From the NCBI GenBank assembly GCA_003508005.1, contig DNUE01000033.1, positions 1 through 13,183 of the forward strand: a stretch of DNA of 13,183 bases, given 5' to 3'. Of the stretch, positions 1 through 6,319 are shown in pieces (position 1 is the first letter of the stretch; each line of letters starts with the position of its first letter). The DNA comes from Desulfobulbaceae bacterium (GTDB lineage: Bacteria; Desulfobacterota; Desulfobulbia; Desulfobulbales; Desulfobulbaceae). Made by a program: the position numbers and the translations under genes. A model generated the notes under the pieces. It was not told where the DNA came from. It worked only from the letters and a program-made list of their open reading frames with translations, and did no database searches.

Positions 1-358
1 AGCGCAGGCTGGTCTGGGCCAGCTGAATGGCGGCGTACCGGTAATCCTGCACGCCGTAGGCGGACTGCTGGGCATTGATCACCTGCAGGTAGAGGACTCC
101 GTCAACCTGCATGGTGACATTGTCCGCAGTGATGCAGGACTGGGCCGAAATATCGATGGGTTCCTCCTTCAGGTTCCGTTTGTAGGCGACCTTGTCAAAG
201 AAAGGGATCAGGATGTGAAAGCCAGCTCCCAGGGTGGTCCGGTACTTGCCCAGGCGCTCCACCACATATTCGTTTCGTTGCGGCACCACCACCGCGGTTT
301 TAATGAGCACGACCACGACAAAGGCGACCAGGGCGCCAACACCTGCCAGCATTTCCAT
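1..358 (-). CDS. SPFH/band-7 (paraslipin, QmcA-like) protein, N-terminal part
   Basis: Reads from ATG at 358 towards base 1 and runs off the window, so only about 119 residues are visible. There is one N-terminal membrane segment (about residues 4-25, rich in Val/Ala/Leu), followed directly by the SPFH-domain opening: a V-P-Q-R-N-E-Y-V-V-E-R-L-G-K-Y motif, then G-F-H-I-L-I-P-F and a D-N-V-T-M-Q-V-D stretch, all typical of paraslipins. Such proteins form large membrane-bound rings that organise membrane microdomains and protein quality control. The start codon shares one base with the stop of the upstream NfeD-like gene (TAATG), and a GGAGGT ribosome site lies inside the end of that gene, so the two are translationally coupled. 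NfeD plus SPFH is a conserved operon pair, which supports both calls. The exact subfamily (QmcA versus another slipin) is inferred. Confidence 0.9.
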   Translation of the reverse strand, partial: MEMLAGVGALVAFVVVVLIKTAVVVPQRNEYVVERLGKYRTTLGAGFHILIPFFDKVAYKRNLKEEPIDISAQSCITADNVTMQVDGVLYLQVINAQQSAYGVQDYRYAAIQLAQTSLR

Positions 359-819
359 TACTGCACCTCCTCGGTTTCAGATAGGGGACTGACCTTGACC
401 TCAAGATTTTCCTGCTGCACGATCTTCACCATTGTTCCCCTGGGGATCGGCTCATCCGCCCGCGCGGTCCAGAACGTGCCGCCGTATTTGACCTTGCCCG
501 GCGCCGGCGGCAGGATATCCTCGGTCACCACCCCGGTGGTAGCCACCGGCTGGGCCTGGGGCGAGGCCTCGTCCAACTGGAACCTGCCGATAAAGATCTT
601 CTGCAGATAGGTTCGGAGCAGGATCAGCGTGGTGAGCGAGGCCACCAGAAACACGATCAGCTGGGCGGACAGGGAGATATCGGCCAGGTATGCGGCCAAG
701 GCGGTACACCAGGCGCCGATGCCGAAGAAAAAAAGGATGAAGCCGGGCACGGCCAGCTCGACGACATAAAAGGCGATGCCGACGAGAAACCAAGCGAGAA
801 CAGGAGAAATATGAGGCAT
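358..819 (-). CDS. NfeD-like membrane protein
   Basis: A 153-residue protein. Two or three hydrophobic segments fill the first ~70 residues (an L-A-W-F-L-V-G-I-A-F-Y run followed by P-G-F-I-L-F-F-F-G-I-G-A-W), with a second cluster near residues 50-66. The C-terminal ~70 residues form a soluble beta-rich tail with a V-K-Y-G-G-T-F-W-T-A-R motif, the OB-fold typical of NfeD C-termini. It lacks the N-terminal ClpP-like protease domain of long NfeD proteins, so this is the short form (YbbK/YbbL type), which normally works with an SPFH partner; the partner gene follows immediately. The ATG at 819 is chosen because GGAGAA lies just upstream. A terminator-like hairpin sits in its leader (868-902). 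Confidence 0.88.
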   Translation of the reverse strand: MPHISPVLAWFLVGIAFYVVELAVPGFILFFFGIGAWCTALAAYLADISLSAQLIVFLVASLTTLILLRTYLQKIFIGRFQLDEASPQAQPVATTGVVTEDILPPAPGKVKYGGTFWTARADEPIPRGTMVKIVQQENLEVKVSPLSETEEVQ

Positions 820-867
820 ACGATTCTCCGGGCAGGAATGTGCAGGCAGGCACTACGCCTCCCTTCC

Positions 868-902
868 AAAAAAAGACAAGGTCGAACAATTCGCGACCTG
901 TC
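868..902 (-). terminator. intrinsic terminator-like hairpin in the nfeD leader
   Basis: Read on the minus strand, GACAGGTCG pairs with CGACC(T)TGTC: nine base pairs with one bulged base and a loop of about nine bases, followed at once by seven U residues (A7 at 868-874 on the plus strand). This is the form of a Rho-independent terminator. It lies about 50 bases upstream of the nfeD-like ATG and no minus-strand gene precedes it, so it may be an attenuator in the nfeD leader, the end of a small minus-strand RNA, or a block against read-through. Confidence 0.55.
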
Positions 903-1062
903 AGAACGTCATTGCCAATGAAGTGAAAAAATTTTGAATTTCAGCAGGTTATTACAATACAAGATATACCCGCCGGTCGAAATACTCTCTGTGCAAATTC
1001 TGTTTGGACTTCATTAAAAAATATAGCACACATTGAAGGGATAAGGCAACAGACGGATACTC

Positions 1063-1095
1063 CTCCCTGCAGCGGCATCGCAGGAGACTTTTTTT
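1063..1095 (+). terminator. intrinsic terminator-like hairpin upstream of the AMMECR1 gene
   Basis: CCTGC (1066-1070) pairs with GCAGG (1080-1084) across a nine-base loop; two more pairs (CT/AG) extend the stem after a bulged C. Two bases later comes T7 (1089-1095). The stem is short, so the call is weaker than for the minus-strand hairpin. It lies about 100 bases before the AMMECR1 start on the same strand, with no plus-strand gene before it, so attenuation or the end of a small RNA are the likeliest roles. Confidence 0.4.
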
Positions 1096-1193
1096 CATGA
1101 AGGGCTGGAACGATGCCCTGGTGCAATTTTTCCTTCTCTCTTGCGGATGTTCTCTGCTATCCTTAATGTAGACATCAAAAATGGAACGGACAT

Positions 1194-1760
1194 ATGCTTA
1201 ACGAGCAGCAGGGCAAAATCCTCATAAGGCTTGCCCGGCAGACCATCGAAGATCAGCTTGGCCTGAAGCCTTCTGCACCGGTCAGCCCGGAACTGCTTGC
1301 TGACCCGGCATTGCAGGCGCAGCAGGCGGTCTTTGTCACCCTGCACAAGCGCGGCCAGCTGCGGGGCTGCATCGGCAGCCTGACTGCCTCGGAATCCATC
1401 ATTGCCGGGGTCCGCCGCCACGCGGCCAATGCCGCATTCCATGACCCCCGCTTCCCGCCGGTGACCGGCGACGAGGTGCGGGACCTGACCGTCGATATCA
1501 GCGTGCTCACCGAGCCCGAACCTCTGGAGTATGCGGACAGCGCCGACCTGGTCGGCAAGCTGCGGCCGGGCATCGACGGGGTCATTCTCCGCGATTCGGC
1601 TTGGGCCAGCGCCACCTTTCTCCCCCAGGTCTGGGACCAGTTGCCGGCCGCTGAGCCGTTTCTTGGCCACCTTTGCCGCAAGGCCGGGCTGCCGGAGAAT
1701 GCCTGGCAACAGCGCCGGATGGCCATTCAGACCTACCAGGTCCAATATTTCAAAGAGTAG
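1194..1760 (+). CDS. amrA: AMMECR1-domain protein (AmmeMemoRadiSam system protein A)
   Basis: A 188-residue protein covering a whole AMMECR1 domain. Diagnostic parts are the L-R-G-C-I-G-S-L motif near residues 56-63, the H-D-P-R-F-P-P-V stretch near 83-90, the D-L-T-V-D-I-S-V-L-T-E-P-E-P segment around 97-110, a G-V-I-L-R-D loop and the F-L-P-Q-V-W-D-Q motif near 143-150. In many anaerobes this domain is encoded with a Memo-like protein and a radical SAM enzyme (AmmeMemoRadiSam A/B/S); the other two are not in this window, and the reaction is not settled to my knowledge. The ribosome site before ATG 1194 is weak (GGA at 1182-1184 and 1187-1189). The next gene starts 25 bases after the stop, so the two probably share a transcript. 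Confidence 0.9.
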   Translation: MLNEQQGKILIRLARQTIEDQLGLKPSAPVSPELLADPALQAQQAVFVTLHKRGQLRGCIGSLTASESIIAGVRRHAANAAFHDPRFPPVTGDEVRDLTVDISVLTEPEPLEYADSADLVGKLRPGIDGVILRDSAWASATFLPQVWDQLPAAEPFLGHLCRKAGLPENAWQQRRMAIQTYQVQYFKE

Positions 1761-1785
1761 CAGGGACCCTGTCCCGCGGGAACCC

Positions 1786-2412
1786 ATGCAGGAAATCCTT
1801 CTTTCGCCGGCGCAGTCCAAAACTCTTTCCGCTCTCTACCGGGCCATGGAAGAACGTTATGCCGCCGTGGCCGAGGAAATCGGCCTGTCCTGCGCCGGCT
1901 GCCCGGACAACTGCTGCGACAGCTATTTTCTCCATTACACCTATGCGGAATGGGCCTATCTGTGGCAAGGCCTGCGGACCCTGGACGAAGCCCTTCTTGC
2001 GCGGATCAACGACCGGGCCAGGCGCTATCTTGCGGAAAGCCGCGCCCTGCTCGCCCGGGGCGAGCGGCCCCAGCTCTTGTGCCCGTTGAACGAGGAAGAC
2101 CTGTGCACCCTCTATTCCCACCGGCTGATGATCTGCCGCCTGCATGGCATTCCGGCGGCCATGACCCGGCCCGACGGACAGACCCTGCGCTTTCCCGGCT
2201 GTTTCCGCTGCCAGGAAATCGTGCAGGCCAAGCACGCCGGAGAAAACGACATCCCCCGGATGAACCGCACGGATCTCCTTGCCCGGATGGCCGAACTGGA
2301 ATGCGAACTGCTCGGGGGAAAGCGTCACCTCTACCCAAAGGTCAAGCGGACCATTGCCGAGATGATCGCCGGCGGACCGCCCCGGATTGACAAACCCTTC
2401 TGCGAACGATAA
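1786..2412 (+). CDS. YkgJ-like cysteine-cluster (metal-binding) protein
   Basis: A 208-residue soluble protein. Near residues 26-34 it carries C-x2-C-x3-C-C, the signature of YkgJ-type proteins thought to chelate zinc or an iron-sulfur cluster. Further cysteines follow in the usual spacing classes: C-P-L-x4-L-C-T-L-Y near 99-107, I-C-R-L-H-G near 115-120 and G-C-F-R-C-Q near 136-141. The family's function is poorly known. The ATG at 1786 is preferred: it lies 25 bases after the AMMECR1 stop and the first residues (MQEILLSPAQ) look natural. The frame stays open upstream only because it shadows amrA in another phase. A weak GGGA-rich ribosome site lies just upstream. Co-transcription with amrA is likely; a link to the biotin genes is only positional. 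Confidence 0.8.
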   Translation: MQEILLSPAQSKTLSALYRAMEERYAAVAEEIGLSCAGCPDNCCDSYFLHYTYAEWAYLWQGLRTLDEALLARINDRARRYLAESRALLARGERPQLLCPLNEEDLCTLYSHRLMICRLHGIPAAMTRPDGQTLRFPGCFRCQEIVQAKHAGENDIPRMNRTDLLARMAELECELLGGKRHLYPKVKRTIAEMIAGGPPRIDKPFCER

Positions 2413-2454
2413 GTTGTCAGCCCCCCAAAAAGAACAGGACTGAGCCGGCAATCC

Positions 2455-2502
2455 TTGTAGCTTTTACAAATCACAGGGGCGGATACTCAGTGCTTGGAGT
2501 AT
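2455..2502 (+). promoter_or_regulatory. inverted repeats in the bioB leader
   Basis: Two short dyads lie in the 116 bases between the YkgJ-like gene and bioB: TTGTA (2455-2459) / TACAA (2465-2469) with a five-base spacer, and ATACTC (2483-2488) / GAGTAT (2497-2502) with an eight-base loop. Neither fits the long-spacer BirA operator as I know it. They could be an operator, a leader hairpin or chance. The alternative GTG start of bioB (2490) lies inside the second loop. Confidence 0.25.
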
Positions 2503-2528
2503 TTGCAAGGTTATCATACGATCGGCCC

Positions 2529-3494
2529 ATGTCAAAATTTATCGAAAAGGTTGTCAACGCCACCCTGCATGGCGGCCGCATTGACCGGGAAATTGCGCTC
2601 CGTCTTGCCGCCGAACCGGAACAGGAGGAGCTGTGGCGCGGCGCCGACCGCATCCGCAAGCATTTTCACGGCTCCCGTTTTTCCCTGTGCGCGATCATCA
2701 ATGCCAGAAGCGGCCGCTGCCCGGAGGACTGCCGCTTTTGCGCCCAGTCGGCCCGGTATCGGAGCAGCGCCAACGAATATGAGATGATCGATGCGGAAAA
2801 GGCCCTGCGCCTTGCCGCCGAAAGCGACCGGCACGGGGTGCACCGCCTGTCGCTGGTCACCAGCGGCCGCAGCGCCGATACCACCCTGCTCGAGGGGCTG
2901 GCCGAAATCTACCGGAAGATCAAGGAATCCTCCCTGCTCCGCCTCTGCGGCTCCATGGGGCTGCTCACCAGGGACAGGGCAAGGCGCCTCAAGGAGATCG
3001 GCGTCAGCCGCTACCACTGCAACCTGGAGGCCAGCCGCGACTTCTTTCCGCGGGTCTGCACCACCCACACCTGGGAGGAAAAGGCGGAAACCCTGCACCT
3101 CGCCCGGGAGGCGGGACTGTCGCTTTGTTCCGGGGGAATCATCGGCATGGGGGAGAGCATGGCGGACCGCATTGACCTGGCCCTGGAACTGCGGGACCTG
3201 GAGGTCGACTCCATCCCCCTCAATATCCTGACCCCCATCCCCGGCACACCGCTGGCGGACCTCCGGCCGCCGGCCAGCGAGGAGGTCCTGACCACCATCG
3301 CCCTGTTCCGCTTCATCAACCCCGGGGTGACCATCCGGATCGCCGGCGGCCGACAGCAGCTGGACACGGACCAGTACCGCTGCTTCACCGCGGGCGCCAA
3401 CGGGGCCATGGTCGGCAACTACCTCACCACCTCCGGCAGCGCCATCGAGAATGACCTGCGCAACTTCACCGCCCTGGGGTATTCCCTTGCCTAA
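2529..3494 (+). CDS. bioB: biotin synthase (radical SAM)
   Basis: A 321-residue protein, close to the usual BioB length. It inserts sulfur into dethiobiotin, the last step of biotin synthesis. The radical-SAM cluster motif C-P-E-D-C-R-F-C supplies Cys64, Cys68 and Cys71 (E. coli 53/57/60). Cys140 (L-C-G-S-M-G) and Cys200 (L-C-S-G-G-I-I-G-M-G-E) match E. coli Cys128 and Cys188, and Arg270 (I-R-I-A-G-G-R) matches Arg260. The residue aligned with Cys97, a [2Fe-2S] ligand in E. coli, is Ser108 (L-S-L-V-T-S-G-R). Extra cysteines occur at 164 (Y-H-C-N-L-E) and 177 (V-C-T-T-H-T). ATG 2529 is chosen because MSKFIEKVV is a natural BioB N-terminus; an in-frame GTG at 2490 would add 13 residues. No strong ribosome site precedes ATG 2529. 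The stop overlaps bioA. Confidence 0.93.
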   Translation: MSKFIEKVVNATLHGGRIDREIALRLAAEPEQEELWRGADRIRKHFHGSRFSLCAIINARSGRCPEDCRFCAQSARYRSSANEYEMIDAEKALRLAAESDRHGVHRLSLVTSGRSADTTLLEGLAEIYRKIKESSLLRLCGSMGLLTRDRARRLKEIGVSRYHCNLEASRDFFPRVCTTHTWEEKAETLHLAREAGLSLCSGGIIGMGESMADRIDLALELRDLEVDSIPLNILTPIPGTPLADLRPPASEEVLTTIALFRFINPGVTIRIAGGRQQLDTDQYRCFTAGANGAMVGNYLTTSGSAIENDLRNFTALGYSLA

Positions 3495-4761
3495 GGATAT
3501 CCTCGACTTTGACCGGCGCCATATCTGGCACCCCTACACCTCCATGGCCGATCCCCTGCCTGTCTATCCGGTGGCCTCCGCTGCCGGGGTGCGCATCCGG
3601 CTGACCAACGGCCGGGAACTGGTGGACGGCATGGCCTCCTGGTGGGCGGCGATTCACGGCTACAATCATCCGGTCCTGAACCAGGCCCTGGCTGACCAGG
3701 CCGCCAGCATGAGCCACGTCATGTTCGGCGGGCTGACCCACGCCCCGGCAGTGGAGTTGGCCCGGCAACTGGTCGCCATCACCCCGGCGCCGCTGACCAG
3801 GGTTTTTTTCTCGGATTCCGGCTCAGTGGCGGTTGAGGTGGCCCTGAAAATGGCCCTGCAGTTCTGGCACGCCCGGGGCAGGCCGGAAAAACACCGGCTG
3901 CTCACGGTCCGCGGCGGCTACCATGGCGACACCTTCCACGCCATGTCGGTGTGCGACCCGATCACCGGTATGCACCATATCTTCCAGCACGCACTGCCCA
4001 GACAGGTGTTCGCCCCCATGCCGCGATGCCGGTTCAATGACGACTGGGAAGGAGCGGATATCGCCGAGATGGCGCGGCTCATGGCCGAACATCGGGAGGA
4101 GCTGGCCGCGGTCATAGTCGAGCCCGTGGTCCAGGGGGCGGGGGGCATGCGCTTCTACCACCCGGAATACCTGCGGCGGCTGCGCTCCCTCTGCGATGAA
4201 CATGACCTGCTGCTGATCTTCGACGAGATCGCCACCGGCTTCGGCCGCAGCGGCAGGCTCTTTGCCGCCGGGCATGCAGGGATAGCGCCGGACATCATGT
4301 GCCTCGGCAAGGCCCTGACCGGCGGTTATCTGACCCTGGCCGCCACATTGACCACTGACCGGGTGGCCGAAACCATTTCCGCCGCAAAGCCAGGGGTCTT
4401 CATGCACGGCCCCACCTTCATGGCCAACCCGCTTGCCTGCAGGGTGGCAATCGCCAGCATCAGCCTGCTCCTGGCCTCTCCCTGGCAGGATCGCCTCTCG
4501 GCCATGGAGAGCCTTCTCCGCCGGGAACTGGCCCCGGCAGCGGCGCTGCCGAAGGTAGCCGAGGTCAGGGTGCTCGGCGGAATCGGGGTGATTGAAATGA
4601 AGGAACCGGTCAAGGTGGCCGGACTGCAGAAATTCTTCGTGGAGCGCGGGGTCTGGATCAGGCCTTTCGCCCGCCTGATCTACATCATGCCGCCCTATAT
4701 CATTGAGCCTGATGACCTGAGCCGGCTGACCTCGGCCATGGTCGCCGCGGCGGCGCAATAA
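3487..4761 (+). CDS. bioA: adenosylmethionine-8-amino-7-oxononanoate aminotransferase
   Basis: A PLP enzyme converting 7-keto-8-aminopelargonate to DAPA using S-adenosylmethionine as amino donor. With a TTG start at 3487 the protein has 424 residues, near the ~429 of E. coli BioA, and the N-terminus (PKDILDFDRRHIWHPYTSM) lines up. This start lies 8 bases inside bioB, with TGGGG about seven bases before it. An in-frame ATG at 3451 would overlap bioB by 44 bases and add residues without BioA character. Motifs: W-H-P-Y-T-S-M; V-D-G-M-A-S-W-W-A-A-I-H-G; S-D-S-G-S-V-A-V-E-V-A-L-K; G-G-Y-H-G-D-T; D-E-I-A-T-G-F-G-R-S-G; Lys275 in G-K-A-L-T-G-G-Y is the PLP lysine (E. coli Lys274). bioB-bioA coupling is clear; bioF, bioC and bioD are not in the window. 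A decayed relative of its 3' half lies at 12319-12603. Confidence 0.95.
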   Translation: MPKDILDFDRRHIWHPYTSMADPLPVYPVASAAGVRIRLTNGRELVDGMASWWAAIHGYNHPVLNQALADQAASMSHVMFGGLTHAPAVELARQLVAITPAPLTRVFFSDSGSVAVEVALKMALQFWHARGRPEKHRLLTVRGGYHGDTFHAMSVCDPITGMHHIFQHALPRQVFAPMPRCRFNDDWEGADIAEMARLMAEHREELAAVIVEPVVQGAGGMRFYHPEYLRRLRSLCDEHDLLLIFDEIATGFGRSGRLFAAGHAGIAPDIMCLGKALTGGYLTLAATLTTDRVAETISAAKPGVFMHGPTFMANPLACRVAIASISLLLASPWQDRLSAMESLLRRELAPAAALPKVAEVRVLGGIGVIEMKEPVKVAGLQKFFVERGVWIRPFARLIYIMPPYIIEPDDLSRLTSAMVAAAAQ

Positions 4762-4826
4762 GCCGCTGACCAGCCATACCGTTCCTGTTGGAAAGAAAAA
4801 GATCAATCGAGCATGGAGGTTTATGC

Positions 4827-5978
4827 ATGGACAGAATCACGATTGAACAGCTTTGGCAGACATTTGTGAACAGGCACCCCCGCTTCTGTGTTTCTCTCTA
4901 CATGCCGGCACACCGAGCGGGGCGGGAGACGGAACAGGATCCGATCCGTTTCAAGAACCTGCTGCGTCAAGCTGAAGAGCGACTTCTGGCCGAAGGCCTG
5001 AAGTCGGCGCAAGTGCAGGATCTGCTCCGAGTCCCTCAAGGATTGTTGCAGGATCAATCGTTCTGGCGGCATCAAAGCGATGGACTAGCTGTGTTTTGTT
5101 CGGAGGATATCTTTCACTATTTCAGGCTGCCCATCAGCTTCACCGAGCTGGTAGTGGCGGGGGAGCGTTTTCATATCAAGCCGCTGCTGCCTTTATTGAC
5201 CACCGACGGAATATTCTTCATCCTTGCCGTCAGTCAAAACCAGTTGCGGCTGCTGGAGGGAACGCAGCATGCCGTCGATGAGATCGAGATGGAAAACATG
5301 CCGCAGAATCTTGGCGAAACCTTGCCGGACGGCTTACCGGAAAAACAGTTGCAATTTCACACTGGCACGCCATCCGGGACGGGCAACCGGTCGGCGGTAT
5401 TCCATGGGCATGAAACCAGCAACGAGACTAAGAACCGCATTCGGCAATGGTTTCGCATCATCGATAAGCACATTCGCGACCTGCTGCCGGACGGGCTGTC
5501 TCCGCTGGTGTTGGCTGGGGTCGACACCCTTTTCCCGCTCTACAGGGAGGTGAACACTTACCCTCACTTGATGGAAGAAGGGATTTCGGGGAACCCCGAA
5601 GGGATGAGCCCCGAAGAGCTGAACCGGAAGGCCTGGACCATTGTTGAACCCGTATTTAAAAAAGATCGGGAAACAGCCCTTGACCGCTACCGGCAACTGG
5701 CTGGCACCGGCCAGACCACGAACGATATCGGCGAGGCAATCCTGGCGGCCCACCACGGGCGGATCGAGGTGCTCTTCGTCGCTGTCGGCGCGCAGCTGTG
5801 GGGCCGTTTTGATTCCGAGCAAAACAAGGTCGATGTGCATGACATCCCTGAACCCGGTGACGGGGATCTTCTTGATTTGACGGCCATTCAGACCCTGATC
5901 AAAGGTGGCAGAGTGTACGCTGTTTCACCGGGCGAAGTGCCTGATCAGGCATATCTTGCAGCGGTTTTGCGCTATTGA
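4827..5978 (+). CDS. bacterial archaeo-eukaryotic release factor (baeRF) family protein
   Basis: A 383-residue protein that I recognise as a member of the baeRF group (eRF1/Pelota/Vms1-like fold; family 3 or 7, not resolved). Family-like landmarks are C-V-S-L-Y-M-P-A-H-R-A-G-R-E near residues 20-33 with Q-D-P-I-R-F-K-N-L-L, F-W-R-H-Q-S-D-G-L-A near 75-84, Q-L-Q-F-H-T-G-T-P near 174-182, V-L-A-G-V-D and Y-P-H-L-M-E-E-G-I-S-G-N-P in the middle, and H-H-G-R-I-E-V-L-F-V-A-V-G near 309-321. No GGQ is present; the loop G-T-G-N-R at 184-188 may be in the corresponding place. The start at 4827 follows GGAGG (4815-4819) by seven bases; ATG 4788 is in frame but has no ribosome site. Relatives are linked to ribosome rescue or hibernation; here the role is inferred. 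The stop overlaps a GAPDH relic. Confidence 0.75.
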   Translation: MDRITIEQLWQTFVNRHPRFCVSLYMPAHRAGRETEQDPIRFKNLLRQAEERLLAEGLKSAQVQDLLRVPQGLLQDQSFWRHQSDGLAVFCSEDIFHYFRLPISFTELVVAGERFHIKPLLPLLTTDGIFFILAVSQNQLRLLEGTQHAVDEIEMENMPQNLGETLPDGLPEKQLQFHTGTPSGTGNRSAVFHGHETSNETKNRIRQWFRIIDKHIRDLLPDGLSPLVLAGVDTLFPLYREVNTYPHLMEEGISGNPEGMSPEELNRKAWTIVEPVFKKDRETALDRYRQLAGTGQTTNDIGEAILAAHHGRIEVLFVAVGAQLWGRFDSEQNKVDVHDIPEPGDGDLLDLTAIQTLIKGGRVYAVSPGEVPDQAYLAAVLRY

Positions 5979-6088
5979 AAAGCGTCAAGATCCTTGCCTG
6001 GTACGACAACCAATGGGGCTATTCCGCCCGCCTCGTTGATTTTGCAAAGTTCATGACCGGAAAAGGATTGTCCGTGGGGAAGAAATGA
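5978..6088 (+). pseudogene. gap: C-terminal relic of glyceraldehyde-3-phosphate dehydrogenase
   Basis: About 36 codons ending in TGA at 6086-6088. The frame gives K-S-V-K-I-L-A-W-Y-D-N-Q-W-G-Y-S-A-R-L-V-D-F-A, an excellent match to the conserved GAPDH C-terminus (W-Y-D-N-E-W-G-Y-S-x-R-V-V-D). Everything before it, including the NAD domain and catalytic Cys/His, is missing; the frame begins exactly at the end of the baeRF gene. A TTG at 5975 overlaps the baeRF stop and could start a 37-residue peptide, but it would have no enzyme function. The join looks like a deletion that removed most of gap. Identification of the relic is firm; a remaining role is not expected. Confidence 0.85.
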
Positions 6089-6120
6089 ACGACCCGCGGA
6101 ACCGGCCCGCAAAACGAAAA

Positions 6121-6213
6121 AAAGGCTGGTCGTTCAGGATGGAAAGCTTTGTACAAAAGCCTGTTACCCTTCGGGACATGGCCGTCAAGGTGCGCCAGTT
6201 GCTGGAGACTTGA
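6121..6213 (+). pseudogene. short relic resembling the C-terminus of a response-regulator receiver domain
   Basis: A frame of some 30 codons ending in TGA at 6211-6213. It contains F-V-Q-K-P-V-T-L-R-D-M-A-V-K-V-R-Q-L-L-E, which has the shape of the last strand and helix of a CheY-like receiver domain: the conserved K-P followed by a helix with L/V every three to four residues. An ATG at 6139 would give 24 residues without a clear ribosome site. It is probably the tail of a lost two-component gene between gap and pfkB. The match is short, so chance similarity cannot be excluded. Confidence 0.4.
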
Positions 6214-6250
6214 CACGGCGAGCCGTGCCTTGCTCATGCCGACGGAGCAA
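6214..6250. repeat. two adjacent short inverted repeats
   Basis: CACGGC (6214-6219) and GCCGTG (6222-6227) form a six-bp stem with a two-base gap. Right after, TTGCTC (6230-6235) and GAGCAA (6245-6250) form a second six-bp stem with a nine-base loop. No T-run follows, so this is not a classic intrinsic terminator. It begins directly after the receiver-like relic's stop codon and may mark the end of the former gene. Confidence 0.3.
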
Positions 6251-6319
6251 TGGAAGTCAGGATTGGACCATGCCTCTCCACGCCCGGCGTAACATTGTTA
6301 TCGAAAAGGAGGGTTGTTT

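Larger units (their letters stand above)
820..1193. other. divergent intergenic region, AT-rich
   Basis: 374 bases between the divergently transcribed nfeD-like and AMMECR1 genes, clearly more AT-rich than the flanks. No convincing coding sequence was found. It holds two terminator-like hairpins pointing outwards (listed separately). A TACAAT hexamer at 953-958 resembles a -10 box on the plus strand, but no good -35 box stands 16-18 bases before it. TTGCGG (1141-1146) and TAATGT (1164-1169), spaced by 17 bases, are a weak promoter candidate for the AMMECR1 gene. A plus-strand transcript starting near 965 and ending at the 1063-1095 hairpin would be a small RNA of about 130 nt; this is speculation from layout only. 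Confidence 0.4.

Noticed and set aside
2490..2528. GTG 2490 as the bioB start
   Set aside because: It would add 13 residues with no BioB character; ATG 2529 starts a natural N-terminus, although neither site has a strong ribosome-binding sequence.
2420..2528. BirA operator upstream of bioB
   Set aside because: No pair of half-sites with the expected long spacer could be found by eye.
4788..4826. ATG 4788 as the baeRF start
   Set aside because: No ribosome site precedes it, whereas ATG 4827 follows GGAGG at seven bases and opens a typical family N-terminus.
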